Shown: positions 6,442-15,687, counted from the first letter of the stretch. The stretch: 21,348 nucleotides of DNA from Lentisphaeria bacterium UBA4640 (GCA_002405835.1 DHMO01000004.1:1-21348), one strand, 5' to 3'. Translations and numbers: made by a program. Notes: generated from the letters alone by a model not told the origin.

Positions 6442-7731
6442 ATGATGCAGCCGTTCAAATCCGGAGACCGCGTCGCATTTTTCGGCGACAGCCTCACCCA
6501 TGCGGAAAATTATATCCGTTTCATCCGCGATTATTATTTCACCCGTTTCCCGGGAATCGACCTGAAAACGTTCAACTGCGGAAACGCCGGGGGAAGCGCT
6601 TCGGATTCACTGCTCCGCATGGATTTCGACCTGCTCAACAACAAGCCGGACAAGGTGTTCGTCTTCTTCGGCATGAACGACGTCGACCGTTACGCCTACG
6701 GGGATGTCGAGATTACGGAGGAGATTCTGGAGCGCCGCCGCAGCGCGCTCGCCCGCTATGAAGAATCCATGGAGAAAATCGTGCGCCGCCTGCGGGAGGC
6801 TGACGTGAAGGAAATCGTTCTTCTTTCTCCCACTCCATACGAGGAAAGCGCGAAGATGGAGGAGGAGAATCTGCGCGGCGTTCTAGGTGCGCTTCAGCAT
6901 TGCGCGGAATTCAATGAGCGTCTCGCAGAACGTTACGGCTGCGAAACAGTCGACTTGCTGAATCCGATGCTCGCAATCAACCGCGAAATGCAGAAGAGCG
7001 ACCCGACGGCCTCGCTGGCCGGACCCGACCGCGTTCACTCGACGGTTGTCGGACAGGCGGTGATGGCGTATCTGATTCTGACCGCCCAGCAGGTCCCCGG
7101 AAATGTCTTCTATGCTTCGCTCGGACTTGCCGCTTCAACGGACAACTGCGCGGTTTCCGATGTCCGGCAGACAGAAGACGGTGTGGAGTTCCAGCTTGTT
7201 CCGTTTGCCATGCCGTATCCGCCGTTTGCGGAACTGGGACAGGTCAACCGTCTGGTGCCGTTTACCCGCTCGCTCGACGCCATGCCGCTGGTTGTCCGCG
7301 GACTTGGCGCCGGCCGCTGGTCGGTGGAAGTCGACGGCGCCCGTCTGACGGAGGTTTCCGCCGCCGATCTCGCCGCCGGGATTGATCTGCGTCTCCGTTC
7401 GCCGAAGTCGGAGAAAATTGATGAACTCAATCAGCGTTACCGCCAGGTGGAGGGCGTTCTGCGCAACATCGCGAAGGTGGAGTTCATGATGTTCTGCGCC
7501 AAAGTCGACCCGAAGGATTCCGCCGCCGTTCAGGCTTGGATGGAGCGTTATCTTGATGAGGTCCGCACGAAGCCGTGGTTCGGGTATTACACGAATCTTT
7601 TTGCGGAATATTACAAGCTGAAAGCCCGCGAAGCCGACTGCAGGACAGCTCTGCGCATCATTTCCGAAGAGCTGAATGTTGATATTCAGCCCATCAGCCG
7701 GAAAATTGTGCTCCGGAAGATTGCGGACTGA
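6442..7731 (+). CDS. SGNH/GDSL-family hydrolase, probable carbohydrate esterase
   Basis: This encodes 429 residues without a signal peptide, so it is probably cytoplasmic. ATG codons occur at 6442 and 6445, and AGGA is 7 bases before the first. The SGNH blocks are all present: FFGDSLT with catalytic Ser17, the NCGNAGG glycine block (G47), FFGMND with N79 of the oxyanion hole, and DRVH with D196 and H199. The hydrolase domain occupies about 1-215. Roughly 210 further residues form an extension I cannot assign. They are partly beta-rich, then helical and charged. SGNH enzymes near glycosidases often remove acetyl groups from plant or mucin polysaccharides, and the neighbouring GH106-like gene supports that role. 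Substrate is not determinable. The 3' end overlaps the convergent glycosidase gene by 38 bp. Confidence 0.85.
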   Translation: MMQPFKSGDRVAFFGDSLTHAENYIRFIRDYYFTRFPGIDLKTFNCGNAGGSASDSLLRMDFDLLNNKPDKVFVFFGMNDVDRYAYGDVEITEEILERRRSALARYEESMEKIVRRLREADVKEIVLLSPTPYEESAKMEEENLRGVLGALQHCAEFNERLAERYGCETVDLLNPMLAINREMQKSDPTASLAGPDRVHSTVVGQAVMAYLILTAQQVPGNVFYASLGLAASTDNCAVSDVRQTEDGVEFQLVPFAMPYPPFAELGQVNRLVPFTRSLDAMPLVVRGLGAGRWSVEVDGARLTEVSAADLAAGIDLRLRSPKSEKIDELNQRYRQVEGVLRNIAKVEFMMFCAKVDPKDSAAVQAWMERYLDEVRTKPWFGYYTNLFAEYYKLKAREADCRTALRIISEELNVDIQPISRKIVLRKIAD

Positions 7732-9940
7732 CCCTGAGCAGCAGCGATGCGGAGCCGACCCCGGTCTCCGCATCGTCCACGGAAAATTCCTGAATGCGGG
7801 GAGCGTAGACATTGAACCAGCCGCGCGGCTCCAGCTCTTCGCGGAAGCACCGGCGCCATTCGTTTCCCGCACCGGAAAAGATTTTCAGCCGCAGATGGTT
7901 TGTTCCCGCCTTCAGCGCAACGGGGAACGCCCACGGAGCAAACGCGCGGAGCCCTGAAAGTTTTCCGTTTACGCTCAGTTCGCCCGCGTGCAGAAGTTTA
8001 TCGAAGCAGAGATACCCGCTCTCTGCCTTTTTGCATTCCAGTTCTGTCTCCAGAGTGAGAATTCCCGAAAAGTCCGGCTCATGCCAAAGCCCGTCCGCCG
8101 GAAGTCCGGTCCGGATGTTTTCCCGTTTGAAACAGGTCGGTCCCGTCGCAGACATGTGCATCCGTTCGATTGCTTTGACGCGCCACTGCGGTTCCCATCC
8201 GGTTCGGAGAAATTCTGTATCCTGCGGATTCCCGCGTCCCGGCATGATAATCCGCAGTGCTCCGGCGGGAAGTTCGAGCGAAACAATCCCGTCCTGTTTG
8301 CGGATCGGGCAGAGTTCCGGAAGAACCGGATCAACGGCAATTTCGCGCCATTCCAGTCCGGAACGGAAGCGGAATGAAACCGCTTTGTCCAGCGGATTGA
8401 AGATCATCCATGCTTTCCCTTCGCGCCGTTTGCAGGGAAGGACGCGGCAGGGCGTTTCGCCGCCGAGCAGATCGAGCGAAGCAAATTTTTTGAGTTTGTC
8501 ATTCCAGCCGCGGAACACCGCGCAGCCGTTCCGCTTCATTCTTTCGATTCCGTCTGTTTCGCGCGGACCGGGGTCGCCAAAATGAACAAGCGCTTCCGGC
8601 GTGTGCATTGTTTCGAGATCGCCGAGGTCCGCAAAACGCCACGGAACTGCATGCCGGTCGAGTTCGTTCAGCAGTTCGTTCATGCGGGTTTCCGCCTGGA
8701 AATTGAATTCGGGGGGCGGATAATCCGGACATGGATTTTCTGTGCGCGCGAGCACCAGAACCGGCGGTTCCTCCGCTCCGGTATCGAACTGCGCGGCGAG
8801 TTTCCATGCCCGGTTGAGTTCGCTCATGGCGCGCCATTGCGGAATGCGCGGGGAAAAGTCGGTGGAACAGCAGATTTTACGCTTGCCGCGGTCGCTGTAA
8901 AGATACGGCATCGGCAGAATCCGGTTGATTCCCTGAATCAGAAGCGTGTTGACAATCCAGTTCATTTGCGAGGTTGTCAGACCGTAACCGTAGACATTGA
9001 AGCATTCGCAGAGCGCCTCTTTGCGTCGCGCGCGGATTGCCGCGGAGGCGGCAAGGCGGGGATAATGACAGTCGAGCCCCGGAAAAATCTGCCGCCAGAT
9101 CGCATCTATTCCGGGAACGTTCAGCGGCGCGAGATAGGACAGAATTTCGCCGTGGTCGCCTGTGAGGAAAAGCGCCTCCTCGTGATTGAAATGACCTTCG
9201 AATTCGAGCCCGTTCCGTTTGCACCACGCCGCGATAACACCGGAGTAGTTCCGCGCGAAAAGTTCGGTGCAGACGCGCATGTATTTGCGCCGCGCCTCCG
9301 CCGCTTCCGGTTTTCCGCCGGTTCCTTCCCATAGATGCGGGAGAATGTCGCGCTCGAAATCACAGTTGTATTCTTTCCGGATGAGTTCGCGCATTCCGCG
9401 GATAATCCGCACGCCTTTTCCGCCCGGACTGCAGCGGAAGAACGGTTCATCGGTGAAGATTCCGCGGATGGTTTTCCCGAATTCGGAGCCGAACTCTTTT
9501 TTGTAGTGTTCGTGCGTCATCTGAAGGAAGAGCTCCGTTGTCGCGCGGTCGAACAGATCGGGAAAATCCTGAATGCTCTCTTCCAGACCGTTCTCCGTAC
9601 GGACCAGAAAGCGCGCGCGGCATTCGGGATGCTGTCTGATGAGCTGATCCAGCACACCGCCGCTCGGCCAGCCGCCCTCATCGTAAAGCATCATGAAAAG
9701 TCCGAGTTTTCTGCACTCGTCGAGCATGACATGCGCAAGTTCGAAATAGCGCTTCCCGAGATATGCGCATTCCATGCCCTGAAAAAAATTGCATCTGCGG
9801 AAGGCATCCGGCATGGGGTGCAGGTAGACGCAGGAGAAGCCCGCATCCGCGATGGATTTCAGCTGCTTCCGTATGCCGTTTTCCGACGGCGTCGTGTTCC
9901 AGTACCAGAAAATCCCGGTTCCCGGCAAGGCTGTTTTCAT
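7694..9940 (-). CDS. GH106-like (alpha-L-rhamnosidase-type) cytoplasmic glycoside hydrolase
   Basis: This encodes 748 residues. The start at 9940 has GGAG 8 bases upstream. No signal peptide is visible. The beginning (FWYWNTTPSENGIRKQLKSI, then GFSCVYLHPMP) and LYDEGGWPSGG (85-95) resemble the TIM-barrel opening of GH106 and related proteins. IFTDEPFF (161-168) carries a likely acidic catalytic or metal residue (E165), followed by FEGHFNHEE (247-255) and FNVYGYGLT (314-322). The last part (about 600-725) looks like a galactose-binding, beta-sandwich domain (LSVNGKLSG... AGTNHLRLKI). GH106 enzymes release L-rhamnose from pectin or glycans. Specificity here is uncertain, since many similar proteins are unclassified. 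It follows the AraC regulator by 26 bp, so both are probably co-transcribed, and it overlaps the SGNH gene at its 3' end. Confidence 0.72.
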   Translation of the reverse strand: MKTALPGTGIFWYWNTTPSENGIRKQLKSIADAGFSCVYLHPMPDAFRRCNFFQGMECAYLGKRYFELAHVMLDECRKLGLFMMLYDEGGWPSGGVLDQLIRQHPECRARFLVRTENGLEESIQDFPDLFDRATTELFLQMTHEHYKKEFGSEFGKTIRGIFTDEPFFRCSPGGKGVRIIRGMRELIRKEYNCDFERDILPHLWEGTGGKPEAAEARRKYMRVCTELFARNYSGVIAAWCKRNGLEFEGHFNHEEALFLTGDHGEILSYLAPLNVPGIDAIWRQIFPGLDCHYPRLAASAAIRARRKEALCECFNVYGYGLTTSQMNWIVNTLLIQGINRILPMPYLYSDRGKRKICCSTDFSPRIPQWRAMSELNRAWKLAAQFDTGAEEPPVLVLARTENPCPDYPPPEFNFQAETRMNELLNELDRHAVPWRFADLGDLETMHTPEALVHFGDPGPRETDGIERMKRNGCAVFRGWNDKLKKFASLDLLGGETPCRVLPCKRREGKAWMIFNPLDKAVSFRFRSGLEWREIAVDPVLPELCPIRKQDGIVSLELPAGALRIIMPGRGNPQDTEFLRTGWEPQWRVKAIERMHMSATGPTCFKRENIRTGLPADGLWHEPDFSGILTLETELECKKAESGYLCFDKLLHAGELSVNGKLSGLRAFAPWAFPVALKAGTNHLRLKIFSGAGNEWRRCFREELEPRGWFNVYAPRIQEFSVDDAETGVGSASLLLRVSPQSSGAQFSG

Positions 9941-9966
9941 TGATTCGGCTCCGTTGTTTTCATTTT

Positions 9967-10788
9967 TTACTTCATTTGAGCGCGCGAGACTCTGCGGTAG
10001 ATTCCCGGAGGCATCTGCATGATTTTCCCGAATGCTTTGGAAAAATGGAACCGGTCGGAAAATCCGGTCGCTTCCGCGATTTCGTCAATGCTGTGCATGG
10101 AATAATGGAGTTCGCCGCAGGCGTATTCGATGCATTTGCGCGTGCGGAACTGCTGCGGTGATTCTCCCGTCTTTTCGCGGAACAGGCGGATGAAGCTGTT
10201 TTTCGCAAGTCCGGTGCGCTCGGCAAGTTCGGTGTTGGAATATTTGTGCCGCAGATTGTTTTCGATGAACTCGCAGATGCTTTCAATGCGCGGATCGGGC
10301 ATCTCATGGAGCGTGAAAAGTTCGGCCGGCAGACGGCTCATCTGGATTCCGATAATGGTGTATGCGAGCATGGTGCGCCGCTGGACATTCTCCCAGCCGT
10401 GTCCCGTCGCGAGGCACTCCCGAATCAGTTTCACCGTTTCCGGATCGGCGGGAAGCTCAAAATGCCGCTTCGGACTCGGCAGCTTGTCGTAAATATGAAA
10501 ATGAATGTAAAAGTGCGGAAACGGACGGTCCGACCACGTGGAGAACGAATATTCCTTCGGAAAGATGTAGAAACGGTCCGGTTCAAACGGAGTCGGCGGA
10601 ACCGCACCCGATTTGAAGTAGCTTCCTGGCGCAGAGTTGTAATAAAGTCTCCAGTCCGGCGGATTCGGATGCACGCGCACCCAGGGGTGAATCGCCTCGT
10701 GCCACCGGCACCGCGTGACCCGGAACATGCTGCTCTGAACTTCGATTTTCTCCGGCATGATTTTTTCACAAATGTTTCTTTTTGGCAT
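9967..10788 (-). CDS. AraC-family transcriptional regulator
   Basis: This encodes 273 residues from the ATG at 10788. A purine-rich GGAGAAGAG lies 10-19 bases upstream, making this start slightly better than the ATG at 10809 (7 residues longer). The longer frame to 10899 crosses the divergent promoter and is unlikely. The N-terminal half (about 15-150) resembles a cupin-like ligand-binding domain with PDRFYIFPKEYSFST. The C-terminal 100 residues form the double helix-turn-helix: NTELAERTGLAKNSFIRLF, then IDEIAEATGFSDRFHFSKAF and the closing GIYRR. Such proteins usually sense a sugar and activate adjacent catabolic genes. It is upstream of the GH106-like gene and divergent from the pseudopilin-glycosidase operon, so it likely controls both. 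Confidence 0.92.
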   Translation of the reverse strand: MPKRNICEKIMPEKIEVQSSMFRVTRCRWHEAIHPWVRVHPNPPDWRLYYNSAPGSYFKSGAVPPTPFEPDRFYIFPKEYSFSTWSDRPFPHFYIHFHIYDKLPSPKRHFELPADPETVKLIRECLATGHGWENVQRRTMLAYTIIGIQMSRLPAELFTLHEMPDPRIESICEFIENNLRHKYSNTELAERTGLAKNSFIRLFREKTGESPQQFRTRKCIEYACGELHYSMHSIDEIAEATGFSDRFHFSKAFGKIMQMPPGIYRRVSRAQMK

Positions 10789-10830
10789 ATCTTGGATTCT
10801 CTTCTCCATAGGATTTTTTGTGAAAGCGAG

Positions 10831-10836
10831 TATAAT
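10831..10836 (+). promoter_or_regulatory. Consensus -10 element in the AraC/pseudopilin divergent region
   Basis: A perfect TATAAT lies at 10831-10836 in a very AT-rich stretch, about 90 bases before the pseudopilin start. The best -35 candidates at the right distance (ATAGGA or TAGGAT near 10808-10814) are poor, which would suit an activator-dependent promoter. On the minus strand TATACT overlaps the same site and could serve the araC-type gene. Spacer and activator site are not established. Confidence 0.35.
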
Positions 10837-10925
10837 TACATAAAACAATATAACGCATGAAAGTGAAAAATCAAGTCTTGGAACAGCTCTTAAGCGCAAC
10901 AGAACAAACGAAAGGCGGACATGTT

Positions 10926-11708
10926 ATGAAAACTCATTCAACCGGCGGAAACATCTCAAACTTTGAAACGCGCGGATCCCGCAGATTTACGCTCGTGGAA
11001 CTTCTCGTAACGATTGCGGTTATTGCGATCCTCGCCGGGATGCTGCTGCCCGCCCTGAACAGTGCAAAAGTTAAGGCGCAGACGATAACCTGTCTCAACA
11101 ATCAGAAGCAGATCAGTCTTGCTCTGACGCAGTACACGCAGGATCACAGCTACTATCCCTGGCCGCAGGATAAAAATGCAAAAATAGATATCTGGGGCAA
11201 GCTGACCGGAAGAAATGAAGACGGCATCACCGGAACCCGCTATCTCGAAACCATGAAAAACAATGCCGGCGTTCTGAAAATCCGCTGTCCGAACCGCATG
11301 AACCAGCGGGCTTCCGATACCTCCGATTCCCTGATGAACGCGTATGTCTTTCTCGGCACGACCGGTTCCGGATGGACCGGATTCCTTGCCGCGACGAGCG
11401 CGGAAACCCTTCCCGAGGGCGCAATGCGTCCGGAAAAAGTGCGCAAGCCTTCAGGCAAAATCCCGGTCATTGAGAATCAGGCGTCCAGAAACGATTCCGG
11501 AAACGGCTATATCTCCGATTACCGTTATCTCTACAACGGCGAGGGCAATGCCGATGCGGTTGAACCCGTTCACGGCAGACTCGCAACCGCACAATTTTAT
11601 GACGGACACGCCGCAATGGTCGATGTCGTTTCCGATCTGAACGCCTTCAACAACAATTCGCGCGGTTCTCAAATCTGGCAGAAATATTTCGCAACGAACA
11701 AAGACTGA
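10926..11708 (+). CDS. Type II secretion-like pseudopilin with H-X9-DG motif
   Basis: This encodes 260 residues. The ATG at 10926 has AAAGGCGG 7-10 bases upstream. The frame could extend to 10857, but that start has no binding site. A short basic leader ends in GSRR and is followed by FTLVELLVTIAVIAILAG, with the conserved Glu at position 5 of the mature protein (E25). Prepilin peptidase normally cuts after glycine. Here the residue before F21 is arginine. The C-terminal region has H-GRLATAQFY-DG, the H-X9-DG motif of pseudopilins abundant in Planctomycetes and Lentisphaerota. It is first in an operon, 14 bp ahead of a secreted glycosidase, suggesting surface presentation of or help with the enzyme. 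That role is inference. Confidence 0.9.
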   Translation: MKTHSTGGNISNFETRGSRRFTLVELLVTIAVIAILAGMLLPALNSAKVKAQTITCLNNQKQISLALTQYTQDHSYYPWPQDKNAKIDIWGKLTGRNEDGITGTRYLETMKNNAGVLKIRCPNRMNQRASDTSDSLMNAYVFLGTTGSGWTGFLAATSAETLPEGAMRPEKVRKPSGKIPVIENQASRNDSGNGYISDYRYLYNGEGNADAVEPVHGRLATAQFYDGHAAMVDVVSDLNAFNNNSRGSQIWQKYFATNKD

Positions 11709-11722
11709 ACTGGGAGCCTGTC

Positions 11723-14700
11723 ATGAAACATCTTCTCTGCACTGCATTTTTCTCCGCTTCGCTCCTGCTCTCCGCGGGGGAACTCCTCAACCGCAACGCC
11801 GGAATGGAGCTCGGGATTCCCGGGAAGGGGGCGCCCGGATACTTCCTCGACGTTAACCGCGCCGCGCTCAAAAATGTCCAGACTGCACCCGATAAAATCT
11901 ATACCGCCGTTACCGTCGGAGAGGGAAAGGACGGGCAGGGGCTGATGATTCCCGGTTATTCCGGTGTTTCGCACTGGCAGCTTGAGCTTGCCGACTTCAT
12001 GCTGACCCGTGACGGCGAAGTGGAAATCTCTTTCGACGCCAAAGTCCTGCCCGACGAGAACGGAAGGCTCCAGCCGCTCCGCGCCTACTCCATCGACTTC
12101 CGCGCGTTTCCCGATCAGGATCGCGACCGCTATTATCCCATGCTGAAATCCTTCTCTTTCCGTCCCGGGACCGAATGGCAGCACTTTTCGAGACGCTTCA
12201 AAGTCAAGGCGTATACCAATTACTACAACATCTGGGTTCTTGCACCCTACGTTCCGAGCGGAACCACGCTCAATGCGCTCTGTCTTGACAATTTCCGCTT
12301 TGAATATGTCGATTCCGAACCTGTCCCCGTTCCGGAGGAGTACGCCGTCATTCCGGATCGCGACGACCAGCTTTATTCGCGCGGAGATCATGTTGTGTAC
12401 ACTGTCCGGGCCCGCTTGAACGACGCCCGTGAAACGGTGGAAGCAAAACTCGCCCTCAAACGGGAATACAACGGTACTCCAGCTGCAATTGAGTCGGTAA
12501 CGCTCAAGCGCGGAAAAGACGGAACCTATACAGGGGAAAAATCTTTTGCTCTGCGCGAGTTCGGTTCCTTTGCGACAGAACTCTCGATTGCGGGAAAGAA
12601 ACTGCGTGGAATTGATACATCGGTCCAGGTCATGCATCCCTCCGTGAAACATCCGTCCGGTTCGTTCGGCTGGGGGCTGGGTGTGAACGACGAGGGCGGT
12701 TTCCCGATCGGACGCGCCGGAAAAGAGGGAATAGAAAACTACAGCATCAGAACAAATTCTTTTGAACGCGAGTTCCGGCTGATGAAGGCTTCCGGAGCAA
12801 ACATGATGCGCGTCTGGGCGCGCTGGCGTCTCATCGAACCCGAAGCGGGAAAGTTCACTTCCTCCCTCATGGGACTTCAGATGGATCTGCTGAAAAAGTA
12901 TGACATCGAACCGCTTTTTGTGCTCATGGGCGGACTCGTCATTCATGGCGGACAGGCGACGATGGACAAGTATCTTGCGGGGAACATCCGCGGTTCGCAG
13001 TGGCCGGAACACCTCTTCCGGTATTATCATCAGTCCGAACGCAAAAACGCCGGTTCGATTCTCCCCCCGATGGATTACTACGCGAAATATCTTGATTTCG
13101 TCTATAAAACCTGGGGAGGACAGGTCCGCTGCTGGGAGATGACCAACGAACCCGGCGTGTTCGGCGTCCCGGCGAAGAATTATATTGATTATCAGAAGTT
13201 TACATACGATTATCTGAAACGGAAAAATCCGGAAAACCTTCTGATCGGCAACGGCGTGACGGGTGATTTCGGGATGAACGTCGTCAAATGGTGCGACCAG
13301 CTCAATGCGGTCGACCGTAACTATGTTGATTCGCTTGACGGCGTGGCGTTTCATCCCTATGCCTGCGGACTTGATTACATTCACGGCGTGCGCGGACTCT
13401 ATGCGCAGTGCATCCGGAACATTCAGAACACGCTCGCAAAACCGAAACCGATGTGGTGTACGGAACTTTATTACATTCAGACCGCCCGGCGCAGGCAGAT
13501 CAACCACGGACGCGATTTCATCCGCTACGATTCCAATGATTTGCTGCGTCATTTTCTCGACGGCATTTACAATGGCGTGAAGGCCTCGCCTTCGCCCGCC
13601 GTCGATTCGTTCTTTCAGACTCCGGACCGGATGGTCAATCTGCGCGGCATGACTCAGCTTGCGGCCGCGATGAATTCGCTTTCGTTCCTGCTGACCGACA
13701 TGGTGAATTTCCGGAAAATCGACCTCGGTTCACTCGTCCGCGCCGGAATGTTCACGGACAAATCCGGCACAAAAGCGCTCGGCTTCCTGTATGACATGCG
13801 ACCTTCGGGGAGTCTCTGGACGCCCGGCGCAGGCTCTGCTCAGCTCCTCGACCTTTACGGGAATCCGCTCGCCGCCGGAACGGTTCCGCTCGGATTTGAA
13901 CCGCGCTATCTGACCGGCTCCCCCGCCGAAGTGGAACGGATGCTGAGCAAATCCGCCTTCAAGGTCGCGAACCCCGTCGAACTTTTCGGACGCTTTTTCA
14001 ACGACGAGCTGTACATGGAAGCAGACAACCGCACGGGTTCCGCCGGAATCGTCGATGCTGAAGTCGGCGACCTCCCGGTCCGTTTTGCGTTCGAGAACGA
14101 TCCGGAATATGCGGTAATCCGTCTTCCCGGAATCAAAACTGTTCCGGAAAATGTGAAAATGGCTGCAAGAACTCCGGCGTACACGCTTCCCGCAGCGGTG
14201 AAGCTGTCGCGCGGAACAACGGCGCATCTTTCCGCCGGGAACGGCTTGCTGAAAGTTGAGCTGATCGTTGCCGATCCGTCGATGAAACCTGCGGAGGGCG
14301 ATTCGCTCTGGGGCGGTTCTTCGGTCGAAATCTTTCTTGATCCCGCACCGTTCCGCGAGCTTGACCGCGATGCGGTGAAACCGTATCAGTACGCATTCGC
14401 CGCGCTTCCCTCGAAAGGCGCCGGCATGACGGTTCTTGCGGTTCGCAATCCCGCGACAAAGGCGTCGCGCAAAGTTGAAAAAACGGCGGACGGTTACCGC
14501 ATGGAGATTCTCATTCCGCTGAATGAACTGCCGCCTGCGGCGGTGTATGGATTCGATATTGAGATCAACCGTCCGGGCGAAAAAACAAAGGAGTCGCTGG
14601 GGACGAACCCGGGGAATTCATACCGTTACCGTCTGCACTATCACCTCTTCCGTCTTCCGGACGCGCAGCTCCCGAACGGCGACTTTGCGCAAGCCTCTTT

Positions 14701-15160
14701 CGGCGATCCCGCGGCATGGTGTTACGAGATCCGCAGCGGCGTTTCCTTCCGGAGTGCTCCGGAGTTCGGACGGACGGGGAACGGAATGAAAGTGGAGGTC
14801 CGCAAGCCGGACGTCAGACCTGCGGTTGCCGGACAGCGTTTCAAAATCGAGCCCGGCAGATTTTCACACGGAGTCTTCCAGATTCTCGCCCGTTATGAGA
14901 ATGTGCAGACGCTCAAATCCGGACGCGGTCGGAACGGCGTCCGCTTCGCCGTCGGTTTTCCGCGCGGACGCTCTGAATACGGATACGACAAACTCAAAGC
15001 GGACATGACGGGCAGTTCGGACTGGACGCTTTATCAGCTCGAATTCAAAATTCCTGCGGATGCGGATTACCTGGTTCCGGAGTTCGGCTTCGGTCCCGCA
15101 ACGACGGGCGCGCTTTTTGCGGATTCTGCAACTTTAACCCTTTACGGAGATAAAAAATGA
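11723..15160 (+). CDS. Large secreted clan GH-A glycoside hydrolase with carbohydrate-binding domains
   Basis: This encodes 1145 residues. GGGAG lies 8 bases before the ATG. The signal peptide (MKHLLCTAFFSASLLLSAG) predicts export. Domains in order: a beta-sandwich carbohydrate-binding-like region (about 20-205, ending LDNFRFEYV); an Ig-like linker (215-300); a TIM barrel (about 310-690) with ANMMRVWARWR, the acid/base motif WEMTNEP (E476) and probable nucleophile in MWCTELYY (E581); a CBM9-like domain (about 810-955, SVEIFLDP at 867-874, YRMEILIPLNELP); and a C-terminal jelly roll opening with LPNGDF (about 983 onward). The barrel resembles GH39/GH5-type retaining enzymes, but the family cannot be fixed by eye. 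The polymer is unknown. It is the middle gene of a three-gene operon. Its stop overlaps the next start (ATGA). Confidence 0.82.
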   Translation: MKHLLCTAFFSASLLLSAGELLNRNAGMELGIPGKGAPGYFLDVNRAALKNVQTAPDKIYTAVTVGEGKDGQGLMIPGYSGVSHWQLELADFMLTRDGEVEISFDAKVLPDENGRLQPLRAYSIDFRAFPDQDRDRYYPMLKSFSFRPGTEWQHFSRRFKVKAYTNYYNIWVLAPYVPSGTTLNALCLDNFRFEYVDSEPVPVPEEYAVIPDRDDQLYSRGDHVVYTVRARLNDARETVEAKLALKREYNGTPAAIESVTLKRGKDGTYTGEKSFALREFGSFATELSIAGKKLRGIDTSVQVMHPSVKHPSGSFGWGLGVNDEGGFPIGRAGKEGIENYSIRTNSFEREFRLMKASGANMMRVWARWRLIEPEAGKFTSSLMGLQMDLLKKYDIEPLFVLMGGLVIHGGQATMDKYLAGNIRGSQWPEHLFRYYHQSERKNAGSILPPMDYYAKYLDFVYKTWGGQVRCWEMTNEPGVFGVPAKNYIDYQKFTYDYLKRKNPENLLIGNGVTGDFGMNVVKWCDQLNAVDRNYVDSLDGVAFHPYACGLDYIHGVRGLYAQCIRNIQNTLAKPKPMWCTELYYIQTARRRQINHGRDFIRYDSNDLLRHFLDGIYNGVKASPSPAVDSFFQTPDRMVNLRGMTQLAAAMNSLSFLLTDMVNFRKIDLGSLVRAGMFTDKSGTKALGFLYDMRPSGSLWTPGAGSAQLLDLYGNPLAAGTVPLGFEPRYLTGSPAEVERMLSKSAFKVANPVELFGRFFNDELYMEADNRTGSAGIVDAEVGDLPVRFAFENDPEYAVIRLPGIKTVPENVKMAARTPAYTLPAAVKLSRGTTAHLSAGNGLLKVELIVADPSMKPAEGDSLWGGSSVEIFLDPAPFRELDRDAVKPYQYAFAALPSKGAGMTVLAVRNPATKASRKVEKTADGYRMEILIPLNELPPAAVYGFDIEINRPGEKTKESLGTNPGNSYRYRLHYHLFRLPDAQLPNGDFAQASFGDPAAWCYEIRSGVSFRSAPEFGRTGNGMKVEVRKPDVRPAVAGQRFKIEPGRFSHGVFQILARYENVQTLKSGRGRNGVRFAVGFPRGRSEYGYDKLKADMTGSSDWTLYQLEFKIPADADYLVPEFGFGPATTGALFADSATLTLYGDKK

Positions 15161-15687
15161 AAAAACTTCTTGCATTCACAGCCCTTGCGTTCACAGCCGC
15201 GCTTTCCGCCGCGGATTTCCGCATCGACATTGCCGGCGGCGATAACTTGTCCTTCGCTCCGGGCGAGGTGTCGGAGAATGTGACGCTTGGTCAGGCCGGC
15301 TGGCTCGGCGCGAAAAAGGATCAGCGCCTCTGCGCCCAGGCGAAAGTTTCGGACGCCTGGCGGGAATACAGCTTCTCATTCACTCCGAAGTCGAGCGGAA
15401 AAGCGACGATTCAGCTGATGAGTTCAGATGCGAAAACGTTTGTTGCGTGTGACAACATTCGAGTGACTTCCGGCATTCCGAACGGCAGTTTTGAGCAGCT
15501 TCGTCCCGACGGCACCCCCTCCGGCTGGTGGAAGATGCGCGACGCCCGTGTGGTTGTCGGCGGTTCCGCCGCTGACGGCAAAAACTATGTTCTTGCCGCC
15601 CACAACGACCGCTGGACCCGTCAGTTCGATTGCACCGCCGGCGTTCCGGTCACCGTCAGATTCTCCGCCCGCCGGGAAGGAAAGTGA
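15157..15687 (+). CDS. Small secreted carbohydrate-binding-like protein
   Basis: This encodes 176 residues. The ATG overlaps the preceding stop (ATGA at 15157-15160), and GGAG lies 7 bases upstream, so translation is coupled to the large glycosidase. Residues 1-19 (MKKLLAFTALAFTAALSAA) form a clear signal peptide. The rest is rich in beta-strand and small residues. WREYSFSFTPKSSGKATIQL and CDNIRV followed by PNGSFEQ resemble the ends and beginnings of CBM4/9-type jelly-roll modules, so the protein may be the end of one module plus the start of another. It stops abruptly at VTVRFSARREGK, where such a module would normally continue. It is either a natural short form or an eroded larger gene. 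It probably acts with the glycosidase outside the cytoplasm. Confidence 0.75.
   Translation: MKKLLAFTALAFTAALSAADFRIDIAGGDNLSFAPGEVSENVTLGQAGWLGAKKDQRLCAQAKVSDAWREYSFSFTPKSSGKATIQLMSSDAKTFVACDNIRVTSGIPNGSFEQLRPDGTPSGWWKMRDARVVVGGSAADGKNYVLAAHNDRWTRQFDCTAGVPVTVRFSARREGK

Noticed and set aside
11669..13552. 627-codon open frame on the minus strand opposite the large glycosidase
   Set aside because: It is antisense to a gene with clear signal peptide, domains and catalytic residues. It has no recognisable motif and its length follows from the GC-rich codon bias of the real gene.
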